DNA of 64,000 nucleotides, from NCBI RefSeq assembly GCF_009192945.1, contig NZ_NSET01000021.1, positions 186,001 through 250,000 of the forward strand. The letters are read 5' to 3'. Made by a program: the position numbers and the translations under genes. Below are positions 17,616 through 25,823 of the stretch, in pieces. Source of the stretch: Xanthomonas maliensis (GTDB lineage Bacteria > Pseudomonadota > Gammaproteobacteria > Xanthomonadales > Xanthomonadaceae). The first letter of the stretch is position 1. Every line of letters begins with the position of its first letter. The notes below the pieces were generated by a model, which made no database searches, was not told the origin of the DNA, and saw nothing but the letters and a program-made list of their open reading frames with translations.

Positions 17616-17933
17616 TCAGAGCGGCTGGACGGCTTTGGCGGCCCCTGCCCAGGCAGCGGGAAATTCGACCGCGCGAATCGCCGGCTCGCAGGCCTGGATG
17701 TCGACCTCAACCAAGCGGTGAATGACGAACGGATCCTGTGCCAGCATCGCGCGCACCTGCATCGTCTCCGGGGCGTGGGCGAGGATGAAACCGCCCACCT
17801 CCGCGTGCAGCGGGCCGGCAACGAGGATGGTTCCTGCCTGGATGTAGCGTTGCAGCCACTGCTTGTGAGCGTCTAGTTGCAACTGGATCTGTGGCGCGGG
17901 GCGAAGATAAGTCAAGGTCACGGCAAAGAGCAT
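17616..17933 (-). CDS. YciI-family protein
   Basis: A 105-residue protein of the YciI/YCII dimeric alpha-beta barrel fold: early LTYLRPAPQIQLQLDAHKQWLQRYIQAG, then ILVAGPL, and an APETMQVRAMLAQDPF region. Homologues are small stress- or chloride-related dimers; the H and D residues of the fold are retained. The start at 17933 is the only well-placed ATG. It lies between azoR and poxB with gaps of 29 and 102 bases. The enzymatic role is undefined in this family. The neighbours (azoreductase, hydrolase) suggest a part in aromatic or quinone detoxification. Confidence 0.85.
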   Translation of the reverse strand: MLFAVTLTYLRPAPQIQLQLDAHKQWLQRYIQAGTILVAGPLHAEVGGFILAHAPETMQVRAMLAQDPFVIHRLVEVDIQACEPAIRAVEFPAAWAGAAKAVQPL

Positions 17934-17962
17934 GATGGTCTCCGCTCAGGTGGAAGCAGGGG

Positions 17963-18589
17963 TCAGCGCGCCTGGAACTGCGCCAGCGCATCGAAGATGG
18001 CCAGGTGCGCGCGCTCCAGCCCGGCCTGCCTGACCGCCGGTCCCTTGGAAGCCCCTTCCGCTCGCACCACCTGGACCTCGGTAATTCCCAGGAAACGGAA
18101 GAAGGCGAGCAGGTAGCGCTCCTGGAAGTCCATTCCTGTCAGCGGCCCCTCGGCGTAGAAGCCACCGCGTCCTGATGCCAGCAGGATCTGTTTGCCCCCA
18201 ACCAGCCCCACCGGCCCGGTTTCGGTGTATTTGAAGGTGCGCCCGACCTGGGCCAGCCGGTCCAGCCAGGCCTTCAGCTGGCTGGGCAGCGAGAAGTTGT
18301 ACATCGGCACACCGATCACGAGAACGTCGTGGGCAAGGAATTCGTCGAGCAGCGTTTGCGAGACTGCATGTTCGCGAAGCGTGGCCGCGTCGAAGTGGTC
18401 CACGCCGGTGGGGCGAAAGCCAGCGGCGATCGCGCCGGTCAGATGGTTGATCGGGTCGGCAACCAGATCGCGATAGGTCACGCTGGCGGCAGGATGGGCC
18501 GTCCGCAGCCTGGCGACGGTAGCGGCGGTCAACTCGCGGGTAACCGAGTCGGCGGCAAGAATGCTCGAATCAATGTGCAAGATCTTCAT
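17963..18589 (-). CDS. azoR: FMN-dependent NADH azoreductase
   Basis: A 208-residue flavodoxin-like quinone reductase. AzoR enzymes reduce quinones and azo compounds with NADH through bound FMN. The N-terminal HIDSSILAADSVTREL, the VIGVPMYNFSLPSQLKAWLD region and ASGRGGFYAEGPLTGMDFQE near residues 140-160 are the FMN-contact segments. The start is ATG 18589; a TTG one codon earlier is less likely. It is in a minus-strand gene run, 28 bases after the hydrolase and followed by YciI. The set looks like a quinone/electrophile response unit under the divergent GlxA-type activator. Confidence 0.9.
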   Translation of the reverse strand: MKILHIDSSILAADSVTRELTAATVARLRTAHPAASVTYRDLVADPINHLTGAIAAGFRPTGVDHFDAATLREHAVSQTLLDEFLAHDVLVIGVPMYNFSLPSQLKAWLDRLAQVGRTFKYTETGPVGLVGGKQILLASGRGGFYAEGPLTGMDFQERYLLAFFRFLGITEVQVVRAEGASKGPAVRQAGLERAHLAIFDALAQFQAR

Positions 18590-18617
18590 CAAGATGCCTC
18601 ATGCGTGGGTGGAGGGG

Positions 18618-19442
18618 TTAGTGCGCGGTCTGCGGCGATGCCGGATGCGCAGCCTGCCGGGCGGCTCGATCGAGCCACGCCGCGACCGCGCGGGGATGCG
18701 CTTGCATGGACAGGTGGCTGCTGGGCAGGCGCAGCACGTGAGCGCCCATCTGGCGTGCGATCGCATGTTGCGCGGCCAACGGCAGCGCCTGATCGTCTTC
18801 GGTCTGCAGATACCAACTGGGCTTGTGACGCCAGGCCGCCTGGGTCACCGGTGCGGTGAAACATTGCGCGGCAATCGGCTGCTGCACCGCGGCCAGCACG
18901 CGTGCGCGCGCGGGCGACAGATCAGCGGCCAGTTGCTGCCGGAACTGCCTGGCATCGTCGAGCCACACCAGACCGTCCGCATCCGGCTGCAAACCCTGCA
19001 TGGGCGTCCCCAAGCGCTGCAACAGGCCGGCGACCGATTCGCCGCTGTCCGGTGCCAGCGCAGACAGATACGCCAGTCCTGCAACATTGGCTGCATTACC
19101 GGCCTGGGTAATGACCGCCCCGCCCCAGGAATGGCCGACCAGCAGCACTGGCCCGTCCTGCCGACGCAAGACACGCGCGACGTGGGCAACGTCGTCGGCC
19201 AGCGATTGCAATGGAATCTGCACGGCCGTCACCCGATACCCCATCGCCTGCAAGCGGCTGATGACCGGCGCCCAGATCGAGCCGTCAGTGAAGGCGCCAT
19301 GCACCAGCACGATGCGATCGATCCGGTCGCTGCCTTCGGCGGCCAGCGCCTGCGCGCTGCTCACGCTCAGGCCGAGCCACAGTGCAGCCATCCAGCTGCG
19401 CAGGTGTTGCCGCGGGAGAGAAAGGCCGCGCAGGAAGGTCAT
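18618..19442 (-). CDS. exported alpha/beta hydrolase
   Basis: A 274-residue alpha/beta hydrolase with the nucleophile elbow GHSWGG at about residues 99-104 and the usual N-terminal LVHGAFTDGSIWAPV oxyanion loop. The final His sits in the SSHLSMQAHP region. Residues 1-35 (MTFLRGLSLPRQHLRSWMAALWLGLSVSSAQALA) form a signal peptide, which sets the start at 19442. It is the first gene of a long minus-strand run (azoR, YciI, poxB, kinase, regulator) and is divergent from the GlxA-family activator, 82 bases away. This suggests induction by the activator. The substrate is unknown; it resembles fluoroacetate dehalogenase- and salicylate-esterase-like plant-associated enzymes only in general fold. Confidence 0.82.
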   Translation of the reverse strand: MTFLRGLSLPRQHLRSWMAALWLGLSVSSAQALAAEGSDRIDRIVLVHGAFTDGSIWAPVISRLQAMGYRVTAVQIPLQSLADDVAHVARVLRRQDGPVLLVGHSWGGAVITQAGNAANVAGLAYLSALAPDSGESVAGLLQRLGTPMQGLQPDADGLVWLDDARQFRQQLAADLSPARARVLAAVQQPIAAQCFTAPVTQAAWRHKPSWYLQTEDDQALPLAAQHAIARQMGAHVLRLPSSHLSMQAHPRAVAAWLDRAARQAAHPASPQTAH

Positions 19443-19524
19443 GGGTACCACTCGCCGTCTTCGATGGGGAGGCAGTCTAGGGAGCGGTTGCGCTCGGCAT
19501 CAGATGGCAAAGCAGACAGAGGCC

Positions 19525-20601
19525 ATGCAAACTTCGCCACCAGCCCTTCACTCTCCGGAACAGCGCATGCGCATTGCCATCGTCGCGGTCGACGGCAGCT
19601 TGCTGTCGGCGATCGCCGGCTTGTCCGACCTGTTCTGGATCACCCAGCAGGCCTTGCGTGCGCCGCCAGAGCAAGCGACCCAGGGACTGGTGCTGCCCAC
19701 TGGCCTGAGCTTCGAGACACGCATCGTCAGCGCAGACGGCCAGCCCCTGCACGACCCGCAAGGCCGTCGGATTCCGGTCGACGGCGCATTTCCGGATCCG
19801 GCGCACTGCGATGTGGTGCTGGTCACCGGCATGGCCTTGGGCCCCGATGGCCTACCGCCGCTGTCGCCCTCCATCCAACGCGCCGCCGCCTGGCTACAGC
19901 ATTGCCACCGCCAAGGCGTCACCGTTGGCGCCGCATGCGCCGGCACCTTCATCCTGGGCGAGGCCGGCCTGCTGGATGGCCGGCGCTGTACCACCACCTG
20001 GTGGCTGCATCACGCCTTCAAACGGCGCTTTCCCAACGCGCTGGTCGCCTGGGGTACCGCGGTCGAAGAACAGGACGGCATCGTGACCACCGGCGGGCCG
20101 CTGTCCTGGGTCGATCTGGCCCTCCATGTCATCCGCCGCCATGCCGGCGCGGATGTCGCCAAGCTGGCGTCGGATATCTCGGTGGCCGACAGCCAATCGC
20201 TGCCGCAAGTGGTCTATGCACCGCGCGGCTTCGTCAACACCGCCGATCCGCTGTTGCTGCAGGCCGAACAACTCGTCCGTCACGCCCAGCCGGGATTGAC
20301 CGCCGAAGCGCTGGCCAAGGCGCTGCACCTGAGCGAGCGCACCCTGCACCGCCGCTTGAAGGAACTGGTCAATGAATCCCCCAAGGCCTTCATGACCCGC
20401 GTGCGGATCGAAACCGCCTGCATGCTGCTGGACACTCCCGGCGCCAGCATCAAACAAGTGGCCTCCCAGTGCGGCTACACCGACGACACCGCATTCCGCC
20501 GCGCCTTCTCGCAACTCATCGGCATGTCGCCGCTCGACTACAAACGTTGGTCGCAGCGCCGCAATGCAGAGGGCGCGATGGTAGCGACAGCGACAGATTA
20601 G
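19525..20601 (+). CDS. GlxA-family AraC-type transcriptional activator
   Basis: A 358-residue regulator. The N-terminal DJ-1/PfpI-like domain includes the nucleophile-elbow segment GAACAGTFILGEAGLLDG, a conserved Cys in GlxA-type regulators. The C-terminal AraC helix-turn-helix pair begins near residue 255 (LTAEALAKALHLSERTLHRRLKE, then IKQVASQCGYTDDTAFRRAFSQLIGMSPLDYKRW). Possible starts are 19504, 19525 and 19567. 19525 has AGAGG at a reasonable spacing, while 19567 gives the shortest form that keeps the domain. It is divergent from the exported hydrolase gene. In this family the divergent neighbour is often the target, so the hydrolase-azoR-YciI-poxB run is the probable regulon. Confidence 0.88.
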   Translation: MQTSPPALHSPEQRMRIAIVAVDGSLLSAIAGLSDLFWITQQALRAPPEQATQGLVLPTGLSFETRIVSADGQPLHDPQGRRIPVDGAFPDPAHCDVVLVTGMALGPDGLPPLSPSIQRAAAWLQHCHRQGVTVGAACAGTFILGEAGLLDGRRCTTTWWLHHAFKRRFPNALVAWGTAVEEQDGIVTTGGPLSWVDLALHVIRRHAGADVAKLASDISVADSQSLPQVVYAPRGFVNTADPLLLQAEQLVRHAQPGLTAEALAKALHLSERTLHRRLKELVNESPKAFMTRVRIETACMLLDTPGASIKQVASQCGYTDDTAFRRAFSQLIGMSPLDYKRWSQRRNAEGAMVATATD

Positions 20602-21638
20602 GATCGACCGCGATTGCAGCGATCTCGAACGGCGCCTGGAAGACAGCAAGCGCAATGCGATTACCAGGCACGCGGTACCGGTAGCGTGCCCCATTGCATC
20701 TGGGTATTTTGGATCGTGCCAGCAAGTACGGAGACGCCCAACAACAGCTTACCGCCGGCCCAGGCGCGTGCTCGCTCAACGCACGCATGCCATTCGCTGC
20801 CGTTGCCGATACGGCAATCCCTCGGTCTGCGCCAAATCGAAGGAATAGCGCCCGTAGCGTGCGTCGGATCCGTATTCGTCACTGGAACACCAGCCGAGAT
20901 GCCAGGTGGTGTCGCCAATGCGAAGTAGTTACCGGAGCCGAACCAGAAGCTCTGTGACACGGTGGCAGCAGGCAGACGGGTACTCGTTGGAGAGCTGCCT
21001 TCATTTGGGTCTGCTTCGAGAACTGCAGGTACCACGCCGACGCAGCACAGCGCATCATTTCACCCGCGCCACTGGCAAAAAGCCGGTATCAGAGTAGGTG
21101 CAATGAGCACTCGTGGCAGTGATCGACGTTCGTGACAGCCGCAGAAGCGCAATGCAATGACCTGCTCCAACGACCGCCGGCATTGCGTTACCGGTTCCAG
21201 TACGTCGTCTTCTGCATGCTCAGGCGCGCCAGCTGGGGCCTCAGGCTTGGGCGACGCAGCACGACTTACTGGATCACGCAGGCCCTCGGCTTGCCCTATG
21301 ACTCGCCCTGCTGCTGCCCGATCGGTAGGTCTGCAGCGTATCTGATTGCCGCGTGTAGCTCGTCGACGCGGGTCGCCTGTTCGTTTCGTTCAATCAAGCC
21401 AAATGCGGCGATTGATCGTTGTCGAAGCGAGCACCGACGCCGACACTGGTGAGCGGCACCGCGTTGCGAAAGGCTTGTTGAGACCTGGAAGCGCAACTGA
21501 ACCTGGCGCGATGATTCATGCACCAGACAGTTCAAAATTCAGGCCGTGTTCCAGCGCATAACGGAGAATTTACATCTCGGCAGCGAACGGCATTCGCCAC
21601 AGCGCCGGCCCAAACCAATAAGTACAGGTATCTCGATC
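20602..21638. other. about 1 kb with no intact gene; possible decayed gene(s)
   Basis: 1037 bases between the activator stop and ax21. The composition is more balanced than its neighbours and no open frame has convincing codon use or an identifiable motif. On the minus strand several short protein-like stretches occur in different frames: near 21470-21390 (FRNAVPLTSVGVGARFDNDQ), 21400-21296 (NEQATRVDELHAAIRYAADL), 21290-21130 (IGQAEGLRDPVSRAASPKPE) and 20910-20790 (TTWHLGWCSSDEYGSDAR). Such shifting frames would fit a gene broken by several frameshifts. No transposase or phage sequence was recognised. The part next to 21639 must also carry the ax21 promoter. Confidence 0.4.
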
Positions 21639-22235
21639 ATGAAGACTTCTCTGCTCGCCCTCGGCCTTCTCGCAGCGCTGCCGTTTGCGGCTTCGGCCGC
21701 AGAAAATCTGTCCTACAACTTCGTCGAAGGCGACTATGTGCGCACGCCGACCGATGGCCGCGACGCCGACGGTTGGGGCGTGAAGGCCTCCTATGCCGTT
21801 GCTCCGAACTTCCATGTCTTCGGCGACTACAGCAAGCAGAACGCCGACAACAACAACAACCTGTTCGAAAACACCGACTCGGACTTCCAGCAGTGGGGCG
21901 TCGGCGTGGGCTTCAACCACGAGATCGCCACCAGCACCGACTTCGTGGCCCGTGTCGCCTACCGCAAGTTGGATCTGGACACCCCGAACATCAATTTCGA
22001 CGGCTACAGCGTCGAAGCCGGTCTGCGTAACGCCTTCGGCGAGCACTTCGAAGTGTACGCGCTGGCCGGTTACGAAGATTTCTCCAAGAAGCGCGGCATC
22101 GACCTGGACAGCACGGTCTACGGCCGTCTGGGCGCGCAGGTGAAGTTGAACCGTAACTGGGGCATTAACGGCGACATCCGGATGGACCGCGATGGCAACA
22201 AGGAATGGTCGGTTGGCCCGCGCTTCAGCTGGTAA
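21639..22235 (+). CDS. ax21: Ax21-family outer-membrane-associated protein
   Basis: A 198-residue exported protein with signal peptide MKTSLLALGLLAALPFAASA (cleavage before AEN). The mature sequence is a set of alternating aromatic and glycine strands (LSYNFVEGDYVRT, GVGVGFNHEI, VARVAYRKLDLD, GYSVEAGLRNAFG, GINGDIRMDRDGNKEW) ending in the C-terminal phenylalanine/tryptophan pattern RFSW of a beta-barrel. Ax21 of X. oryzae is processed by the general secretory pathway and released with outer-membrane vesicles. The earlier claim that it is the ligand of rice XA21 was withdrawn. It is monocistronic, with a strong terminator 49 bases after the stop. The function of the family remains unsettled; outer-membrane barrel or vesicle protein is the safe description. 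Confidence 0.9.
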   Translation: MKTSLLALGLLAALPFAASAAENLSYNFVEGDYVRTPTDGRDADGWGVKASYAVAPNFHVFGDYSKQNADNNNNLFENTDSDFQQWGVGVGFNHEIATSTDFVARVAYRKLDLDTPNINFDGYSVEAGLRNAFGEHFEVYALAGYEDFSKKRGIDLDSTVYGRLGAQVKLNRNWGINGDIRMDRDGNKEWSVGPRFSW

Positions 22236-22283
22236 GACGATGATGGAGTAACTGCAGCGCGACCTCTCTCCCGCGCTGCATTG

Positions 22284-22316
22284 GAAGCCCGGTCCCCCGA
22301 CCGGGCTTCTTTCTTT
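22284..22316 (+). terminator. Rho-independent terminator of ax21
   Basis: A perfect 11-bp stem, GAAGCCCGGTC with GACCGGGCTTC (22299-22309), and a CCCC loop is followed by TTTCTTT. It ends the ax21 transcript. The remaining bases up to 22608 (gpsA stop) contain nothing recognisable. Confidence 0.9.
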
Positions 22317-22608
22317 GGCCCTTCTCACCAGCGTTCGCTGCGATGAACCGGACCGCTGCACGGACACACGCACTCGAACACGCGTGGTCGAAGCAACTGC
22401 ATTGACCGCTTCCTACATCGCGCGAACGCAGCGGCGTGTGCTCGGCGCCATCGCAACACCGTCACTGCAGTACTCGCGACAAGCCGCACGGGGTCTGACG
22501 CGCTATCGGACGCCGCGTCCGCATCGGCATGTCGTCGTCAGGCCCACACACAGCAACGCCCGGCATGCCGGGCGTTGGTGAGATCGCGGCCACGGCGCCG
22601 GCCGGCGC

Positions 22609-23634
22609 TCAGGTAAACAAGGTCTGCGGGTATTCGGGCTTGCGCTCGCGCGCCAGCAGTCCCTTCAGGCCGGCTTCCGGCGATAGTTCGCCATGCAACA
22701 CCGCGCGCACCGCATTGGAAATCGGCAATTCAATGCCGTGCTGCTCGGCCTGCCGCATCACTTCGTCGGCAGTCTGCACCGACTCGACGACCTGGCCGAT
22801 CTCACGCACGGCATCGGCCAGGCTCTGTCCGCGCCCCAGCGCCAATCCCAGACGGCGGTTGCGCGACAGATCGCCGGTGCAGGTGAGCACCAGGTCGCCG
22901 AGGCCGGCCAGGCCCATCAGGGTTTCCGGGCGTGCACCGATCGCCGCCGCCAAGCGCAGCATTTCGTTCAGACCGCGGGTGATCAGGCCGGCGCGGGCAT
23001 TGAGGCCCAATTGCATGCCGTCTGCCACGCCGGTGGCCACCGCCAGCACATTCTTCATCGCGCCACCGAGTTCGGCGCCGACCATGTCATCGCCGGTGTA
23101 GGCGCGGAAGGTCGGGCCGTGCATCGCGTCGGCCACCACCTGGGCGAAGCTCGCATCGTCGCCGTGCACGGTGATCGCAGTGGGCAGGCCAAGCGTGACT
23201 TCCTTGGCGAAGGACGGACCGGTGACCACCGCCAGCGGCACACTGGGACCGAGAATGTCGCGCGCGACCTCGTGCAGGAAGCGCCCTGAGCCTGGCTCGA
23301 AGCCCTTGGTCGCCCACGCAACGCCGGCATCGGCCGGCCGCAGCGGGGCCACCAGCCGCACGGTTTCGGTGAACGCATGCGAGGGCACCACCACCAGGAT
23401 CCAGCCGGCGCCATCCAGCGCCTGTGCCAGGTCGGTGGTCGCACGCAGGCTGTCGGGCAAGGGAATGCCGGGCAGATAGCGGGAATTCTCGTGCGAGCGG
23501 TCGATGGTCTGCACCATCGCCGCATCGCGTCCCCACAGCACGGTCGGATGACCGTGCCGGGCGATCAGCGCCGCCAGGGCCGTGCCCCAGGAACCGGCGC
23601 CGAGAACGGCGATCTTGGCTTTCGAATCGCTCAT
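22609..23634 (-). CDS. gpsA: GpsA, NAD(P)+-dependent glycerol-3-phosphate dehydrogenase
   Basis: A 341-residue enzyme reducing dihydroxyacetone phosphate to sn-glycerol-3-phosphate for phospholipid synthesis. The NAD-binding loop GAGSWGTAL is at residues 12-20. The [15 protein letters not shown] and GPSFAKEV segments and the catalytic-Lys region [13 protein letters not shown] are present, followed by the substrate-site motif [14 protein letters not shown]. The start at 23634 ([10 protein letters not shown]) follows the secB stop closely (19 bases), as in the conserved secB-gpsA gene pair of gammaproteobacteria. Confidence 0.97.
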   Translation of the reverse strand: MSDSKAKIAVLGAGSWGTALAALIARHGHPTVLWGRDAAMVQTIDRSHENSRYLPGIPLPDSLRATTDLAQALDGAGWILVVVPSHAFTETVRLVAPLRPADAGVAWATKGFEPGSGRFLHEVARDILGPSVPLAVVTGPSFAKEVTLGLPTAITVHGDDASFAQVVADAMHGPTFRAYTGDDMVGAELGGAMKNVLAVATGVADGMQLGLNARAGLITRGLNEMLRLAAAIGARPETLMGLAGLGDLVLTCTGDLSRNRRLGLALGRGQSLADAVREIGQVVESVQTADEVMRQAEQHGIELPISNAVRAVLHGELSPEAGLKGLLARERKPEYPQTLFT

Positions 23635-23652
23635 TCGTCGATCAGGCAAGGC

Positions 23653-24168
23653 TCAGGCGTTGCCGGCCGGCTCGGAATCGGCCAGCGAGGTGTCGCCCTG
23701 CTGCGAACGCTGACGCAGCGTCTCGGCATACAGCGCTTCGAAATTGATCGGCTGCAGGTAGAACGGCGGGAAGCCGCCGGCCTGGATCAGATCGCTGACC
23801 AGGGTGCGCACGTAGGGGAACAGGATGTTCGGGCACTGGGTGCCGAGCAGCACGTCGATCGCCTGCGGGTCCAAGCCGACCAGGCCGAACACGCCCGCCT
23901 GCTGCACTTCGGCCACGTAGGCGGTCTTGCCACCGGCGGTGCAGGTCAGGGTCACCGCCAGCACGACTTCGAAGGCGTTTTCGTTGAGGCGCTGCACCTT
24001 CTGATTGAGGTTCAGCTGCAACTCCGGCTGGCTGGCGTCGTTGAAGACCGCCGGGGCGTTCGGCGACTCGAAGGACACGTCCTTGACGTAAATCTTCTCG
24101 ATGGTGAAGGCGGGACCAGCGGCGGCGTCGGCAGGCGCAGCGGCGCCGTTGATGATTTCGTCGGACAT
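23653..24168 (-). CDS. secB: SecB, protein-export chaperone
   Basis: A 171-residue tetrameric chaperone that keeps precursors export-competent and hands them to SecA. Recognisable segments are [19 protein letters not shown], the peptide-binding [15 protein letters not shown] loop and the C-terminal [15 protein letters not shown], which contacts SecA. A GGAG Shine-Dalgarno lies eight bases before ATG 24168. It lies between the rhodanese gene and gpsA. The expected grxC is absent from this order (see findings). Confidence 0.97.
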   Translation of the reverse strand: MSDEIINGAAAPADAAAGPAFTIEKIYVKDVSFESPNAPAVFNDASQPELQLNLNQKVQRLNENAFEVVLAVTLTCTAGGKTAYVAEVQQAGVFGLVGLDPQAIDVLLGTQCPNILFPYVRTLVSDLIQAGGFPPFYLQPINFEALYAETLRQRSQQGDTSLADSEPAGNA

Positions 24169-24213
24169 TCCAAACTCCAGAAACGGTGCGATGGATACAG
24201 CGGTGAGTGATGC

Positions 24214-24242
24214 GGACGTGAAAGAAGCAGTATCTCACGTCC
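24214..24242. repeat. inverted repeat between rhodanese and secB
   Basis: Perfect 8-bp arms GGACGTGA and TCACGTCC with a 13-base loop, in the 108-base gap between the rhodanese stop and the secB start. There is no T-run, so it may be a processing/stability hairpin or an operator for secB. Confidence 0.4.
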
Positions 24243-24276
24243 CCAATGGGGGCTGCGGCAGGGCCGCACAAGGCGA

Positions 24277-24714
24277 CTAGGCGCGCCCTTTGACCAGCGG
24301 CAGTTCGGCGGCCTGCCAGGCGGCAACGCCGCCATCCAGCCAATAGACCTGTTCGAAACCGGCCTTCTTGAGGGTCTTGGCAGCCGTGGCCGAGGTGGTG
24401 CCGCTACGGCAGACCACCACCACCGGCGAGGCCTTGGCGGCCGCCAGCGGCTTGGCAGCCGGATCGAACTTGGCCATCTGCAGGTTGCGGCTGCCAGCGA
24501 TGTGGCCCTTCTCGAAATCGGCGCTGGGCGAGACGTCGACCACCAGCGCGTTCTCGCTGTTGATCAGGCGCGTCAACTCGGCCGGCTTGAGCGCACGGTA
24601 GCCGCGGAACAGACGCGCAACCTCGGTGACGATGATGGCGATGGTCAGGCCCACCAGGGCCAGCGACAGCATGGGGTTGCGGCCGACAAAGGCCTGCAGC
24701 TCTTCGAAATTCAC
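24277..24714 (-). CDS. membrane-anchored rhodanese-like protein (YibN type)
   Basis: A 145-residue protein with one N-terminal transmembrane helix (MLSLALVGLTIAIIVTEVA, about residues 14-33) followed by a cytoplasmic rhodanese domain. The active-site loop CRSGTTSATAAKTL with Cys at about 102 is intact, and the CH2A-type GHIAGSRNLQ is present. The start is the GTG at 24714 (VNFEELQAF). The order rhodanese-secB-gpsA matches the E. coli yibN-grxC-secB-gpsA neighbourhood with grxC missing. The sulfur acceptor is unknown. Confidence 0.88.
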   Translation of the reverse strand: MNFEELQAFVGRNPMLSLALVGLTIAIIVTEVARLFRGYRALKPAELTRLINSENALVVDVSPSADFEKGHIAGSRNLQMAKFDPAAKPLAAAKASPVVVVCRSGTTSATAAKTLKKAGFEQVYWLDGGVAAWQAAELPLVKGRA

Positions 24715-24780
24715 GGGGTCAGGGTCGATGAAGCGGGCGGGAATTGTCGCACAGCTGGCCTGCGCGACCACCAGTTGGGG

Positions 24781-25203
24781 TTATTGGCCCTGCCACAGGT
24801 CGGGCAGCCCGCTGAGCAGCCACCAGCGCTTGCCCTCCGCGTCCCAGTGCCAGATCTCGGTGCTGCGGACCGTCCGCTCGGCCTGGGTATTGCGGTTGAT
24901 CACCCGCAGTTCGACCTCCCGCCGCAGGTTGCCGGCCGGATCCTCGCCAACCCGCACTTCGCGGTAGCCGGAGATCTGCACCTGCGCATAGCGGGAGAGC
25001 TCCAGATCGCTGAGCGGATGCGTCCGCGCATACTCCGGCTCGATGAAGGCCTGGGCGGCGTCGAAGTCACTCCAGCGAATCGCCGCGGCATAGGCGGACT
25101 GGGTCTGCTCCAGCGCACGCGCCTGTGCACGGCTGCCAGCCGTGGCGATCCCGCTCACTGTCGCCAGCCCCAGCAACAGCATCCATCCGATCAACCCACG
25201 CAT
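24781..25203 (-). CDS. small exported protein of unknown function
   Basis: A 140-residue protein with signal peptide MRGLIGWMLLLGLATVSGIATA followed by a helical N-terminal half (ALEQTQSAYAAAIRWSDFDAAQAFIEPEYART) and a beta-rich C-terminal half (YAQVQISGYREVRV, VELRVINRNTQAERTVRSTEIWHWDAEGKRWWLLS). The arrangement resembles NTF2-like or DUF4440-type exported proteins, but no family was assigned. Start ATG 25203. It lies just upstream of the rhodanese gene with a 66-base gap and downstream of a hotdog-fold gene. Confidence 0.7.
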   Translation of the reverse strand: MRGLIGWMLLLGLATVSGIATAGSRAQARALEQTQSAYAAAIRWSDFDAAQAFIEPEYARTHPLSDLELSRYAQVQISGYREVRVGEDPAGNLRREVELRVINRNTQAERTVRSTEIWHWDAEGKRWWLLSGLPDLWQGQ

Positions 25204-25220
25204 ACCGATTCCCCCCGATC

Positions 25221-25700
25221 TCAGGGCGCATCGTACCGCTTCGGGAAGGCCACGAACCGTCCGCTCAGGGTTGCGGCAGCGGCACCGGCGGCCACTGCGA
25301 TCTGCGCACGCATGTCGATGCGCGCCTTGCCGCGCTGGCGGAAGGTCGCCAGAAACCTGTCCCAGCCGGCCGGCTCGGCCGGCTGCGCATCGGCCACCAG
25401 GTCTTCGTAGACCGGCGCGACGTAGCGCAACTGGCTATCGGCGACGTAGACCTCGGACGGATGCCCGGCCAGTTGCAGCTGCAGGGTGAGCCATCCCCAG
25501 CTGGCCAGCGTCATCAGCGAGGCCAGGCTGCCGCCGAAGGCGTTGGCCTTGTCGTTGACGTTGACTTGCAGCGGAGCACGCAGTCGCAGTGCTCCGGCAT
25601 GCAGGCCATCGACGGCCACGCCCATCGACAGGACCGGCGGCATGGCGGCGAACTGGGTTTGCAGGGATTGCAGGGCGGACGCAAGCGAGGAAGCGGACAT
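25221..25700 (-). CDS. hotdog-fold thioesterase (YiiD C-terminal type)
   Basis: A 159-residue protein of the YiiD_C/thioesterase type. The helical core NDKANAFGGSLASLMTLASWGW is the hotdog central helix with conserved Asn and Gly residues. Strands YVADSQLRYVAPVYEDLVADA and ARIDMRAQIAV flank it. The start at 25700 (MSASSLASALQ) removes an unlikely arginine-rich extension. Probably an acyl-CoA or acyl-ACP thioesterase; the substrate is unknown. It ends 17 bases before the small exported gene. Confidence 0.78.
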   Translation of the reverse strand: MSASSLASALQSLQTQFAAMPPVLSMGVAVDGLHAGALRLRAPLQVNVNDKANAFGGSLASLMTLASWGWLTLQLQLAGHPSEVYVADSQLRYVAPVYEDLVADAQPAEPAGWDRFLATFRQRGKARIDMRAQIAVAAGAAAATLSGRFVAFPKRYDAP

Positions 25701-25823
25701 TCGGCAAGGACGGCAGGCGACGATGGGGCGGGCATGATGCCGTACTCCTGTAGTCAACCTCTTGTGCACTGCATGACGGTTGTGTGGCAGCGCTCGCCGC
25801 CGCAGCCGGTGACAACGCCGCGC

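Noticed and set aside
15765..17876. 703-codon open frame on the plus strand
   Set aside because: It is antisense to poxB, whose motifs are complete. The plus-strand product is His/Gln/Arg-rich with no motif.
20661..21035. 124-codon minus-strand open frame as an intact gene
   Set aside because: Codon use and sequence change character along its length and the better-looking stretches are in other frames; described instead as possible decay.
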